Assembly (NCBI GenBank): GCA_031263535.1
Contig: JAISFO010000030.1
Span: forward strand, 1-46,136
Source of the DNA: Holosporales bacterium
GTDB taxonomy: Bacteria > Pseudomonadota > Alphaproteobacteria > UBA3830 > JAIRWN01
DNA: 46,136 nucleotides
Direction of reading: 5' to 3'
Shown here: in pieces, positions 37,090 through 45,602 of the stretch
How the letters are laid out: each line of letters starts with the position of its first letter
Position numbering within the stretch: position 1 is the stretch's first letter
Made by a program: the position numbers and the translations under genes
The notes under the pieces: model-generated
Seen by the model: only the letters and a program-made list of their open reading frames with translations
Databases searched by the model: none
Told to the model about the DNA's origin: nothing

Positions 37090-37458
37090 ATGTCACGCTT
37101 TGACGAAGAATTTAAACGCAGAGAACGTCGGGTTCGCTATAAAGTGAAGAAACTTGCTTACGGGCGTAACAGGCTGTCTGTTTTTAGGTCTCAAAGGCAT
37201 GTCTATGCGCAAATAATAGATGATGAAAAAGGGGTAACCTTGTGCTCGGCTTCTACGCTTTGTGAGGAGTTTTCGAAACTTAATAAAGCAAGCAAAACCA
37301 GCAATGTTGAGGCCGCTTCCTCTGTAGGCAAGCTGATTGCGCAGAGGGCTGTAGGGCAAGGTATACGCGATGTAGTATTTGATCGCGGTGGTTATGCTTA
37401 TCACGGTCGCGTTAAGGCTTTTGCTGACGCGGCGCGTGAAGGCGGATTGGTGTTTTAG
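37090..37458 (+). CDS. rplR: 50S ribosomal protein L18
   Basis: 122 aa, 5S rRNA binder. [21 protein letters not shown], then [21 protein letters not shown] and REGGLVF at the end. Two bases after rplF. Confidence 0.98.
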   Translation: MSRFDEEFKRRERRVRYKVKKLAYGRNRLSVFRSQRHVYAQIIDDEKGVTLCSASTLCEEFSKLNKASKTSNVEAASSVGKLIAQRAVGQGIRDVVFDRGGYAYHGRVKAFADAAREGGLVF

Positions 37459-37470
37459 GGGATTTTTTAT

Positions 37471-37998
37471 ATGGCACGACAAGTGGCCGCAGAAACAGAT
37501 TCACAAAGCGAAGCTCTGGTAGAGAAGCTGGTCGCGATCAACCGCGTTGCCAAGGTTGTGAAGGGAGGAAAAAAATTCTCTTTTGCGGCTTTGGTTGTGG
37601 TTGGCGACAGCCGCGGGCGTGTAGGATTTGGTACTGGCAAGGCGCGTGAAGTTTCAGACGCCGTAAAAAAGGCCTCGGATCAGGCAAAAAAGGGTATGAT
37701 TCATGTGCCACTGAGAGAGTCTCGTACTTTGCATCATGACATAAAGTCCGGCTATGGGGCAGGGCTGGTTGTAATGCGCTCAGCGCCAGCAGGTACTGGC
37801 ATAATCGCTGGCGGTGCTATGCGTGCGATTTTTGAGGCTTTGGGGGTGCAGGATGTGGTTAGCAAATGTGTGGGCACGGCGAATCCGCATAATATGGTAC
37901 GCGCTACCTTTAAGGCTTTGAAGGGAATCGTTTCCCCGCGTAATATAGCGGCCAAACGGGGTAAAAAGGTTGGGGAATTAACCTCAAGAAGGGCTTAA
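37471..37998 (+). CDS. rpsE: 30S ribosomal protein S5
   Basis: 175 aa. [37 protein letters not shown], and [19 protein letters not shown] are canonical; the fidelity loop looks normal. The end [12 protein letters not shown] is intact. Confidence 0.98.
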   Translation: MARQVAAETDSQSEALVEKLVAINRVAKVVKGGKKFSFAALVVVGDSRGRVGFGTGKAREVSDAVKKASDQAKKGMIHVPLRESRTLHHDIKSGYGAGLVVMRSAPAGTGIIAGGAMRAIFEALGVQDVVSKCVGTANPHNMVRATFKALKGIVSPRNIAAKRGKKVGELTSRRA

Positions 37999-38006
37999 GG
38001 TTTAAG

Positions 38007-38366
38007 ATGGTAGATAAGAAATCTACTGATAGAAAAACAGCGGTCAAGAAACCTGCGGCAAAGGCCAAAGAGGCTAAGGCAAACGCTGCGGCTAAGGCAG
38101 ATGTTGCTGCACCAATCGCTAAGCCTAAGAAGGCTGTCGCTGCTTCGGTATCATCTGAAGTCAAGTCGGTTGGTAAAGATCAATCTGGTGCTCGTGTAAA
38201 GGTTACGCAGGTTAAAAGCTTTATAGGCAGAAAAGAAAATCAAGCTTTATCCTTAAAAGCCTTAGGTTTAGGTAGAATTGGCAGAAGTAGGATTTTATTG
38301 GACAGCCCAGAAATCAGGGGGCTTTTGTGCCGAGTGAAACACTTGGTAACGGTAGAGGTTATATGA
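38007..38366 (+). CDS. rpmD: 50S ribosomal protein L30 with long Lys/Ala-rich N-terminal extension
   Basis: 119 aa, about twice the normal bacterial length of about 60. The L30 core starts near residue 62 (ARVKVTQVKSFIGRKENQ, then KALGLGRIGRSRIL and VKHLVTVEVI). Residues 1-60 are a low-complexity run of Lys, Ala, Pro and Val, histone-H1-like and probably disordered. Start ATG 38007, eight bases after rpsE, is the only one next to that gene; an internal start would leave a gap. It overlaps rplO by ATGA. Confidence 0.9.
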   Translation: MVDKKSTDRKTAVKKPAAKAKEAKANAAAKADVAAPIAKPKKAVAASVSSEVKSVGKDQSGARVKVTQVKSFIGRKENQALSLKALGLGRIGRSRILLDSPEIRGLLCRVKHLVTVEVI

Positions 38367-38851
38367 CCGAAGAAAAGTTTTCCCTAAATAAATTGCTTCC
38401 GGCCAATAGGTCTGCACGTAAACGCAGAGGTAGAGGTATAGGATCCGGTCTTGGCAAAACCTGTGGTTATGGCCATAAAGGCGGCAAAGCAAGGGCAGGA
38501 CGCGGAAAGGTACGGTTTTTTGAAGGAGGGCAGACGCCTCTTTACAGAAGGCTGCCAAAGCGCGGATTTACTCCTTTGCTGTCCAAAGACAAGGTTGCGT
38601 GTATTAATATTGGCTATATTCAATCGCTGATTGATTCGGGGAAAATTAAGCAGTCTGATGTGATTGATTTATCGTTGCTTCAGAAGTTGAATGTAATAAA
38701 AACCAGAAGCGTTTGCTTAAGGGTTTTGGGTAAAGGCGAACTGAGCAGTCCGGCGCAAGTATCCGCGGATCATTTTTCTGCTTCGGCCTTATCGGCGATT
38801 GAGCGAGCGGGCGGTAAGATTATTAAGGGGCCTGTTTTAAATGGCATTTGA
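38363..38851 (+). CDS. rplO: 50S ribosomal protein L15
   Basis: 162 aa. RKRRGRGIGSGLGKTCGYGH, GGKARAGRG, FEGGQTPLYRRLPKRGF are canonical. ATG 38363 (MTEEKFSLNKL) overlaps the rpmD stop by four bases and fits the family start; an in-frame upstream codon at 38327 is unlikely. The end overlaps secY by 11 bases. Confidence 0.97.
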   Translation: MTEEKFSLNKLLPANRSARKRRGRGIGSGLGKTCGYGHKGGKARAGRGKVRFFEGGQTPLYRRLPKRGFTPLLSKDKVACINIGYIQSLIDSGKIKQSDVIDLSLLQKLNVIKTRSVCLRVLGKGELSSPAQVSADHFSASALSAIERAGGKIIKGPVLNGI

Positions 38852-40181
38852 GAATGATTCTTTCGGGCAGGGGCTGAATTGGGCTTCTTTTGCTCAGGCT
38901 ACCGATCTTAAAAAGAGGTTGCTGTTTACGATTTTGGCGCTTTTGGTTTACCGCGTTGGAACCTATGTGCCATTGCCTGGGGTAAACCCCGAGATTATAT
39001 CCGAGATTGGTCGCAGGAACATGGGCGGCATCCTTGGCATGTTCGACATGTTTTCTGGCGGCGCCTTAGGGCGTATGACTGTTTTCGCCTTAAACATTGT
39101 GCCTTACATATCCGCCAGCATTATTATACAGCTTTTCACAGTTATCTCCCCAACCCTCGAGGCTATGAAAAAGGAAGGCGAAGTTGGCCGCCGCAAGCTT
39201 AATCAATATACGCGTTATTTGACGGTTGGCATCGCCAGCGTTCAGGCCTATGGCCTGTCAATTGGGCTTATGAGCATGTCTTCCGGCGCGCAAACAGTTA
39301 CCACCATAGGGGCTTTGTTTCCCTTGATAGCGGTTCCAACTTTGGTGGGAGGGACTGTATTTTTAATGTGGCTGGGTGAACAAATTACGTCCAGGGGTAT
39401 AGGAAACGGCTCTTCCCTTATAATTTTCGCCGGCATCGTTGCAAACCTACCGCGAGCACTGATGAATGCGTTAGAGCTTGGCAAAAGCGGCGCTTTATCG
39501 CCAGGGGTTATGGTGTTTTTTGCACTCGTTATTGTTTCTGTTATTGCCCTTGTCGTATTTGTTGAACGAGCTCAGCGCAGGATAACAGTGCACTATCCTC
39601 AGCGGCATTTGGCCGTTGGTAAAAGCAATGTAGAATCGTCTCATTTGCCTTTAAAAATAAATACTTCTGGCGTCATTCCGCCGATATTTGCAAGCTCGCT
39701 TTTATTACTGCCTGCTACTTTGGTTGGCTTGGGCGCTGGGTCTGGGGCCGAGTGGGCGCAAACTTTGGCCAGATATTTATCTCATGGCCATCCGGTATAT
39801 ATCACAGTTTATGTAGGTCTTTTAGTATTCTTCTCTTTCTTCTATACCGCAGTTGTGTTTAATCCTGACGAGGTAGCCGACAATCTCAGGAAATCTGGTG
39901 GGTTTGTCCCAGGAATCAGGCCAGGAGAATTTACCTCAAAGTACTTATATTTTGTCTTGGAGCGTCTAACTGTAATCGGGGCGATATACCTATCGTTCAT
40001 ATGTATATTGCCAGAGCTGCTTATCGCAAAGCTGTCGGTACCATTTTTCTTTGGTGGAACTAATATATTGATTGTTGTCAGCGTGACCATAGATACAATC
40101 TCACAAATTTACACTCACCTGCTGGCTCATCAGTACAAAGGTGTGTTGAGGAAGGCTAAATCTCGCGGAGTGATAAAATGA
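38841..40181 (+). CDS. secY: Protein translocase subunit SecY
   Basis: Channel of the Sec translocon, ten membrane helices, 446 aa. RVGTYVPLPGV, the plug-region GGALGRMTVFALNIVPYISA, IIQLFTV, GIGNGSSLIIFAGI, RITVHYPQR and PFFFGGTNILIVV are all seen. It overlaps rplO at its start and adk at its end (ATGA), so translation is coupled. With SecG (23036-23383) two of the three SecYEG subunits are here. Confidence 0.98.
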   Translation: MAFENDSFGQGLNWASFAQATDLKKRLLFTILALLVYRVGTYVPLPGVNPEIISEIGRRNMGGILGMFDMFSGGALGRMTVFALNIVPYISASIIIQLFTVISPTLEAMKKEGEVGRRKLNQYTRYLTVGIASVQAYGLSIGLMSMSSGAQTVTTIGALFPLIAVPTLVGGTVFLMWLGEQITSRGIGNGSSLIIFAGIVANLPRALMNALELGKSGALSPGVMVFFALVIVSVIALVVFVERAQRRITVHYPQRHLAVGKSNVESSHLPLKINTSGVIPPIFASSLLLLPATLVGLGAGSGAEWAQTLARYLSHGHPVYITVYVGLLVFFSFFYTAVVFNPDEVADNLRKSGGFVPGIRPGEFTSKYLYFVLERLTVIGAIYLSFICILPELLIAKLSVPFFFGGTNILIVVSVTIDTISQIYTHLLAHQYKGVLRKAKSRGVIK

Positions 40182-40861
40182 GCGGCAATCTGTATCCAGT
40201 TGTTGCTCTGTTTGGGGCTCCGGGTGCTGGCAAAGGTACGCAGTCGGCGTTGTTGGCAGAAAAGCTTAAATTTAAGCACTTTTCAGTTGGCGATTTGCTT
40301 AGGGCAGAGGTTACAAAAGGCAGCAGTATCGGCGATCTAGCGTCCTCTTATATGAATCAGGGAAAGTTTGTGCCTGATTATGTGGTTAATGATGTTGTTA
40401 AGGCTTATTTTCTTGAAAATAAAGAGGACAGGGTGATTCTTGACGGTTTTCCAAGAACAGTTGGCCAGGCTAAAGAGTTGCGTACTTTACTAAAGCTTTT
40501 CCCTCAAATCCGCTTTCTTGCGATTCAAATCGACCTAAGCCCAAGCGAAATTAAAGAGCGCATAAAAAGTCGCTTCATGTGCGCCGGCTGTCAGTCTATT
40601 TATAGTAAGGATAATTTTAAGTCGCAGTTCGTTTGCCCAAAATGCAGTTCAAGCGAAGTAACGACTAGAAAAGACGATACCGAAGAGGTTGTACAAACCA
40701 GAATTGATGAGTACCAAACAAACGTGTCGGATTTGCTTGACTTTTATAAGTCAGAGGGCATACTGTCCGTGGTTGAGGGCTCTGGTTCTGCAGAGTCGGT
40801 TTACAAAAAGATTAGCTCTGTTATTGACGGGGCATTGGGATTTAGTTCGGGGAGAAGCTAA
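40178..40861 (+). CDS. adk: Adenylate kinase with zinc-type LID
   Basis: Converts AMP and ATP into two ADP. 227 aa. P-loop [10 protein letters not shown] at about 13-22, DGFPRT at 89-94. The LID domain carries four cysteines, Cys135 and Cys138 (CAGC), Cys153 and Cys156 (CPKC), predicting bound zinc. This type is usual in Gram-positives and known from some alphaproteobacteria. Placed between secY and rpsM as usual. Confidence 0.97.
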   Translation: MSGNLYPVVALFGAPGAGKGTQSALLAEKLKFKHFSVGDLLRAEVTKGSSIGDLASSYMNQGKFVPDYVVNDVVKAYFLENKEDRVILDGFPRTVGQAKELRTLLKLFPQIRFLAIQIDLSPSEIKERIKSRFMCAGCQSIYSKDNFKSQFVCPKCSSSEVTTRKDDTEEVVQTRIDEYQTNVSDLLDFYKSEGILSVVEGSGSAESVYKKISSVIDGALGFSSGRS

Positions 40862-40863
40862 CC

Positions 40864-41241
40864 GTGGCTCGTATATCAGGCGTCGATTTACCAAGCAAAA
40901 AACGCGTTGAGATAGCCTTGGCTTACCTCTATGGGATCGGCTTTACCAGGGCTAAGTATATTTGCCAGAAGTTAAGTATTGCCCCTGAGGTGCGGGTTTT
41001 TCAGCTTAATGAAGATCAAATTTCTAGGATACGTGGGGTAATTGATTCAGAATTCCATGTTGAAGGAGACCTGAGGCGCGAAGTCTCTATGAACATCAAA
41101 AGGCTGTTGGATCTTGGGTGCTACAGAGGATTGCGCCACAGAAAAAAACTGCCGGTACGTGGACAGAGGACGCATACCAATGCTCGTACCAGGAAAGGGC
41201 GTGCAATTGCCATTGCGGGCAAGAAGAAAGTTACTAGATAG
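40864..41241 (+). CDS. rpsM: 30S ribosomal protein S13
   Basis: 125 aa. [20 protein letters not shown] start, [32 protein letters not shown] and [13 protein letters not shown] end. GTG start two bases after adk. rpmJ (L36) is not between secY and rpsM. Confidence 0.98.
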   Translation: MARISGVDLPSKKRVEIALAYLYGIGFTRAKYICQKLSIAPEVRVFQLNEDQISRIRGVIDSEFHVEGDLRREVSMNIKRLLDLGCYRGLRHRKKLPVRGQRTHTNARTRKGRAIAIAGKKKVTR

Positions 41242-41265
41242 ATTGTTTTATAAGAGAATTTTTAT

Positions 41266-41658
41266 ATGGCTTATAAAGCCGGGCAGAGCGCTAGAAAAAA
41301 AGATAAAAGAAGCATCGTTGCTGCGGTTGCTCATGTGCATGCCTCTTTTAATAATACGATGATAACGATTACGGATATGCGTGGCGATACGGTCGCGTGG
41401 TCGTCGGCCGGCAATGCTGGGTTTAAAGGCGCCCGTAAGTCGACACCTTATGCGGCCCAGTTGGCGGCAGAGAAAGTTGGCAATTTGGCTAAGGAGTTCG
41501 GTATAAAAACGCTTGATGTGGAAATTTGTGGTCCTGGGTCTGGGCGAGAGTCGGCCTTGAGGGCTTTGCAGGCGGTAGGGTTTGCGATCAACTCGATAAA
41601 AGATGTGACCCCTATACCTCATAATGGTTGTCGTCCACCGAAGCGTAGGCGAGTCTAG
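41266..41658 (+). CDS. rpsK: 30S ribosomal protein S11
   Basis: 130 aa platform protein. [59 protein letters not shown] and the end [12 protein letters not shown] are canonical. Confidence 0.98.
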   Translation: MAYKAGQSARKKDKRSIVAAVAHVHASFNNTMITITDMRGDTVAWSSAGNAGFKGARKSTPYAAQLAAEKVGNLAKEFGIKTLDVEICGPGSGRESALRALQAVGFAINSIKDVTPIPHNGCRPPKRRRV

Positions 41659-41682
41659 CATTCTTTTTGGAGAATATGTTTT

Positions 41683-42702
41683 ATGATTAACAAGCATTGG
41701 GAGAGCCTTATTCGTCCCTATAAAATGCAAACCTCAGAGGTAGAGGGGCAAAGCGATAGGGTTGGGTCTGTTGTGGCAGAACCCATGGAAAGAGGCTTTG
41801 GGTTAACTTTGGGCAATGCGCTCAGGCGCGTGCTATTGTCGTCTTTATCTGGCGCTGCCGTGACCTCAATCAAAATAGACGGCGTTTTGCACGAATTTTC
41901 CACAATTCCAGGGGTCATTGAGGACGTTACAGATATTGTTTTGAACGTAAAGTCTATGGCCATAACTATGGACGGAACGTCAGAGAAAAAAATTAAGTTA
42001 TCGGTAAAAGGTCCATGTAAGGTAACGGCCGGAATGTTTGAGGCTGGGTATGGCATAAAAATCCTGGACCCAGATCATCATATATGCACCGTTGGCGAAG
42101 GTGGGCAGTTTTCTATGGAAGCAACAGTAGCATCGGGCAGGGGGTATGTGCCGGCTAATGAGAACAAGTCAGAAGATATGCCTATTGGCCATATAGCCAT
42201 CGATGCTTTGTACAGTCCTGTTAAAAGAGTTGTTTACAAGGTGGAAAATGCTCGTGTTGGACAGGTAACTGACTATGATCGGCTGATTATGAAGGTTGAA
42301 ACTAATGGCTCGATCAAGCCAATTGATGCGGTTGCGGTGGCGGCAAGGATTCTTCAAGATCAGTTGAAGCGGTTTGTTAACTTTAACGATCCTATGATCG
42401 ATGACCGAGAGGAAAAGTCCGCTGAGGATCGGCTTAATCCGAATTTGCTGCGTTTGATTGACGAATTAGAGCTTTCTGTTCGGTCTATGAATTGCCTTAA
42501 AAGCGATAACGTTGTGTATATCGGCGATTTGGTGCATAAGACAGAAGGTGAGATGTTGAAAACACCTAATTTTGGCCGCAAATCGTTAAATGAAATAAAA
42601 GATACCCTCTCACAAATGGGTCTGCATCTTGGTATGGAAGTGCCTGGCTGGCCTCCTGAAAATATTGAGGAAGCGGTCAAGAAGTCGAATAGTGGTTATT
42701 AG
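41683..42702 (+). CDS. rpoA: RNA polymerase alpha subunit
   Basis: 339 aa. The N-terminal dimerisation domain carries [22 protein letters not shown]. The C-terminal domain keeps the UP-element-binding motif VRSMNCLK (counterparts of Arg265, Asn268 and Cys269 in E. coli) and the [15 protein letters not shown] helix. It lies between S11 and L17, the standard alpha operon order. Confidence 0.98.
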   Translation: MINKHWESLIRPYKMQTSEVEGQSDRVGSVVAEPMERGFGLTLGNALRRVLLSSLSGAAVTSIKIDGVLHEFSTIPGVIEDVTDIVLNVKSMAITMDGTSEKKIKLSVKGPCKVTAGMFEAGYGIKILDPDHHICTVGEGGQFSMEATVASGRGYVPANENKSEDMPIGHIAIDALYSPVKRVVYKVENARVGQVTDYDRLIMKVETNGSIKPIDAVAVAARILQDQLKRFVNFNDPMIDDREEKSAEDRLNPNLLRLIDELELSVRSMNCLKSDNVVYIGDLVHKTEGEMLKTPNFGRKSLNEIKDTLSQMGLHLGMEVPGWPPENIEEAVKKSNSGY

Positions 42703-42720
42703 GTTGTAAGAGTATTTGTT

Positions 42721-43143
42721 ATGCGACATGGCATAAGTGGCAGAAAGTTTAATCGCAAAGTTGCTCATAACAGAGCGTTGCTAGTTAATTTGGCTAAATC
42801 TTTGATCAAATACGAGCAGATTGCTACTACTTTACCTAAGGCTAAGGAGCTGCGGCCTTTTGTTGAAAAAACTATTACTCTTGGGAAAATGGGCGGCCTA
42901 CAAAAGCGTCGTCAGGTAATTTCTTTGTTTGGAGCCGATGATTTAGTTACCAAGATTATGGGTCCTTTGTCCGAACGGTATAACAGCAGACCTGGCGGAT
43001 ATACTAGAATACTGCACAATGGCTTTCGCAAGGGGGATCGTACTCCTATGGCGGTAATCGAGCTTATTGATAGAGATGAAAACGCGAAGGCGGCTGTCGT
43101 GCAGACTAACAATTCTGATACAGTTGCTACTGAGAAAGAGTAG
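42721..43143 (+). CDS. rplQ: 50S ribosomal protein L17
   Basis: 140 aa, last gene of the supercluster. MRHGISGRKFNRKVAHNRAL start, then KYEQIATTLPKAKELRPFVEK and RPGGYTRILHNGFRKGD. A short polar C-terminal tail follows the core. Confidence 0.98.
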   Translation: MRHGISGRKFNRKVAHNRALLVNLAKSLIKYEQIATTLPKAKELRPFVEKTITLGKMGGLQKRRQVISLFGADDLVTKIMGPLSERYNSRPGGYTRILHNGFRKGDRTPMAVIELIDRDENAKAAVVQTNNSDTVATEKE

Positions 43144-43158
43144 CTCTGTTTGTTTTTT
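43137..43158 (+). terminator. Weak candidate terminator after rplQ
   Basis: AGAG-TAG-CTCT (43137-43147) overlaps the rplQ stop and is followed by a T-rich run ending in T6 (43148-43158). The stem is only four pairs, so read-through into the next gene is likely. Confidence 0.3.
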
Positions 43159-43169
43159 AGACTGAAGCA

Positions 43170-44465
43170 ATGCGTTTTTTAACCAAAATCAAAAAAGGTT
43201 GTGTAATTGCCTGCATGATGCCGCTTATGTGTTTTTTAAGGCTTATCAGACCGTTAATTAGAGTTAGATTTATAGAATTTCCTCAAGAATCTCCATCTAT
43301 TATTTATAGCTTTTATCGTTATTTTGAGGAGAAGAGTTGGGATTATCTACCTAAAAAAAATGTTTTGCCATTAGATGTAGTTATTGTTTTTGGTAGTGGA
43401 GTTAACGCGCTAATTATAATCAACAAATTTGTTGTAAAACTAGAAAAAAGAGTATGTTTTTCTCTGCGATTTTATTGGTTTACATACAGGTTCGCCCATA
43501 AATTTATATGTTATCTTACGGATTTCGAGAAAGTATTTGGGGAAGGGTGGATTATTAGGCGAGATATTGCCCTCCCAGATCCGTTTTGCAGTGTAAAATA
43601 TCCTCCAATATTTCATTTCCGTTCTAAAGAAGTTCGTGAGGGTGAGAAATATTTAGAAAAGTTTTTTCAGTACAAAAATGATATGCCTATTGCTACGTTT
43701 TCTAATAGGGATAAAGCTTTTTATACAAAGTATATTAAAGTTCTTGAAGTTACTACTGCTTTAGCCAATAATTGTAGAGATTCTTCAATAAAAGACTTTT
43801 ATGAAGCTATAATAAAAACATCGGAAAAGTATTTTTGCTTTAGGATGGGTAAACTTGCATTAGAACCCTTGGGAATTGAAAAAGAAAACGTAATAGATTA
43901 TCCCAATTCAAAATTCAAAAGCGATTTTCTAGATTTTTATATTTTTGCAAGAACTAAGTTTTATATAGGGGATGACTCTGGGATTAATTACATTCCTTAT
44001 GCGTTTAGAAGAAAAATGGGGATAGTAAATTGTCCAGTTTTTACAGTGTACAGTGTAAACGCATATAAATTTTATTCTCATCTATTGAATAATTCATGTA
44101 TAATAAAAAAATATTATTCAATTAAGGAAAATAGGCTGCTAAATTTATCTGAAATAGTATCTATTTTTATAAAAAATGACAAATTTGATATATATAGTGG
44201 TTTAGCATTTGAAGATTATGGCCGAGATTATATTTACGAAACGCTTGGGGTTAAAGTTATCGGCAACACCCCCCAGGAAATACTGGACTTAACGTTAGAG
44301 GTTGAAAAGAGAGCCAGTGACGAATGGGAGGAGGACTATGACCACTTTAAACGGGAAGATGAGTTTTGGAAAATTATGGGTGCTCCGTATAAAAGCAAAG
44401 ATAGATTCCTCTTCCCAAGAATCGGCTACCAGTATTTGAAAGAAAATGAGTGGTTGCTGCAGTAA
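43170..44465 (+). CDS. Putative glycosyltransferase, TIGR04372-like
   Basis: 431 aa. The N-terminus has a hydrophobic, basic stretch (about 10-32), so membrane association is possible. From about residue 215 it shows the TIGR04372 pattern: KYFCFRMGKLALEPLG, NVIDYPNSKFKSDFLDFYI, TKFYIGDDSGINYIPYAFRR and GIVNCPVFTVYS. Substrate unknown; surface polysaccharide or lipid glycosylation is inference. Its AT-rich composition contrasts strongly with the ribosomal genes just upstream, pointing to horizontal acquisition. It overlaps the following SIS gene by 20 bp, so the two act together. Confidence 0.72.
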   Translation: MRFLTKIKKGCVIACMMPLMCFLRLIRPLIRVRFIEFPQESPSIIYSFYRYFEEKSWDYLPKKNVLPLDVVIVFGSGVNALIIINKFVVKLEKRVCFSLRFYWFTYRFAHKFICYLTDFEKVFGEGWIIRRDIALPDPFCSVKYPPIFHFRSKEVREGEKYLEKFFQYKNDMPIATFSNRDKAFYTKYIKVLEVTTALANNCRDSSIKDFYEAIIKTSEKYFCFRMGKLALEPLGIEKENVIDYPNSKFKSDFLDFYIFARTKFYIGDDSGINYIPYAFRRKMGIVNCPVFTVYSVNAYKFYSHLLNNSCIIKKYYSIKENRLLNLSEIVSIFIKNDKFDIYSGLAFEDYGRDYIYETLGVKVIGNTPQEILDLTLEVEKRASDEWEEDYDHFKREDEFWKIMGAPYKSKDRFLFPRIGYQYLKENEWLLQ

Positions 44466-45054
44466 AAATCCTCCTATCTCTAAGATTTTTTTGCAAGGAC
44501 TTATTCAGGTAATTGATCAGGTTGATGTATCTGCTATAGAGGCCCTAGTCGATGAATTACTGAGCCTGCGAGAATGTAGCGGGAGGCTGTTTGTTCTTGG
44601 GGTTGGTGGAAGCGCAGCCAGTGCATCGCATGCCGTATGTGACTTTAGGAAATTGTGTGGTATCGAGGCCTATGCTGCCACGGATAATATTGCTGAGCTT
44701 AGTGCAAGGACAAACGATGAAGGTTGGGATAGTGTTTTCTGCGAATGGCTTAAAGTCAGCAAATTATCCACTAAAGACGCTTTATTAATATTTTCAGTGG
44801 GCGGAGGATCGCTAGAAAAGAATGTAAGTGTTAATTTAGTCCGGGCAATTGATTTAGCCAAAGAAACAGGGGCCAAAGTATTTGGGATAGTCGGTCGAGA
44901 CGGCGGCTATACCAAAATTAAGGGAGATTGCGTAGTGTTAACTCCTAATACAGACTCCGGCATGGTAACACCCTATACAGAGGCATTTCATGGCATTATA
45001 TGGCACTGCCTCGTAAGTCATCCAAAGCTGCAGTTAAATAAAACTAAATGGTAA
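44446..45054 (+). CDS. SIS-domain sugar isomerase, GmhA-like
   Basis: 202 aa. A sugar-isomerase fold with FVLGVGGSAASASHAVCDF (phosphosugar loop), ALLIFSVGGGS, GAKVFGIVGRDGG and the C-terminal TPYTEAFHGIIWHCL. These fit the GmhA/DiaA group; within it, sedoheptulose-7-phosphate isomerases feeding heptose for LPS or capsule are the best guess. The start lies inside the glycosyltransferase gene, indicating coupling. No other heptose genes are in the window. Confidence 0.75.
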   Translation: MSGCCSKNPPISKIFLQGLIQVIDQVDVSAIEALVDELLSLRECSGRLFVLGVGGSAASASHAVCDFRKLCGIEAYAATDNIAELSARTNDEGWDSVFCEWLKVSKLSTKDALLIFSVGGGSLEKNVSVNLVRAIDLAKETGAKVFGIVGRDGGYTKIKGDCVVLTPNTDSGMVTPYTEAFHGIIWHCLVSHPKLQLNKTKW

Positions 45055-45156
45055 ATGAGCCTTCGTGTTCTATTCGCACCGCGACCGAATCAATTAAAAT
45101 TGAGAGTTAATTAAAACCCAACTTTTCTATTTAAGAGCATTTTTTATTACCTCCCT

Positions 45157-45597
45157 CTATTTCGAGAACATCATTTCAGTGCATGGGATGGTGATGTTGA
45201 CGGGGTGTTTTCCTTTGCAGGTGATGGAGATGTCTGTAAGCCTAGGTAGACGAAGATTTATCATGTTGCCTGGTATTGCCAGAAACTGCAACTTCACTGA
45301 ATTACCCAAATCCAAGTCTGAAAACTTAGAGTCTCCTACATCTAACGTGATCAGTCCTGTCAACTCTGAACAACCTCGTATTTCCGACAGTTCCATACAA
45401 CCAGAGGCATTAAGCGCAGCAAGATCTGCGCATCCTTCAAACTCTAGCATACTCAACATAGCTAACCCACTAATGTTTATGCCGTTTACACCATTTAGGT
45501 CGCTTAACTTCAGATACCTCAATCCCACACATCCTCTAAGGTCAAGAAGGTATTTATGCCCGCCACTGATGGTCAAACTAGTTATACCTCCAGCCAT
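45157..45597 (-). CDS. LRR-like repeat protein, 3' portion (split by frameshift)
   Basis: 146 aa of leucine-rich-like repeats of about 21-23 residues (ITSLTISGGHKYLLDLRGC, LRYLKLSDLNGVNGINISG, LSMLEFEGCADLAALNASG, then LITLDVGDSKFSDLDLG). There is no ribosome site before 45597. The frame is open upstream (WTTGSDGKLAAMAGG) to about 45640, where it abuts the other half in a different frame. Both therefore belong to one gene interrupted by an indel. Such proteins often mediate protein contacts, including with hosts; that role is inference. Confidence 0.6.
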   Translation of the reverse strand: MAGGITSLTISGGHKYLLDLRGCVGLRYLKLSDLNGVNGINISGLAMLSMLEFEGCADLAALNASGCMELSEIRGCSELTGLITLDVGDSKFSDLDLGNSVKLQFLAIPGNMINLRLPRLTDISITCKGKHPVNITIPCTEMMFSK

Positions 45598-45602
45598 AGC
45601 GG

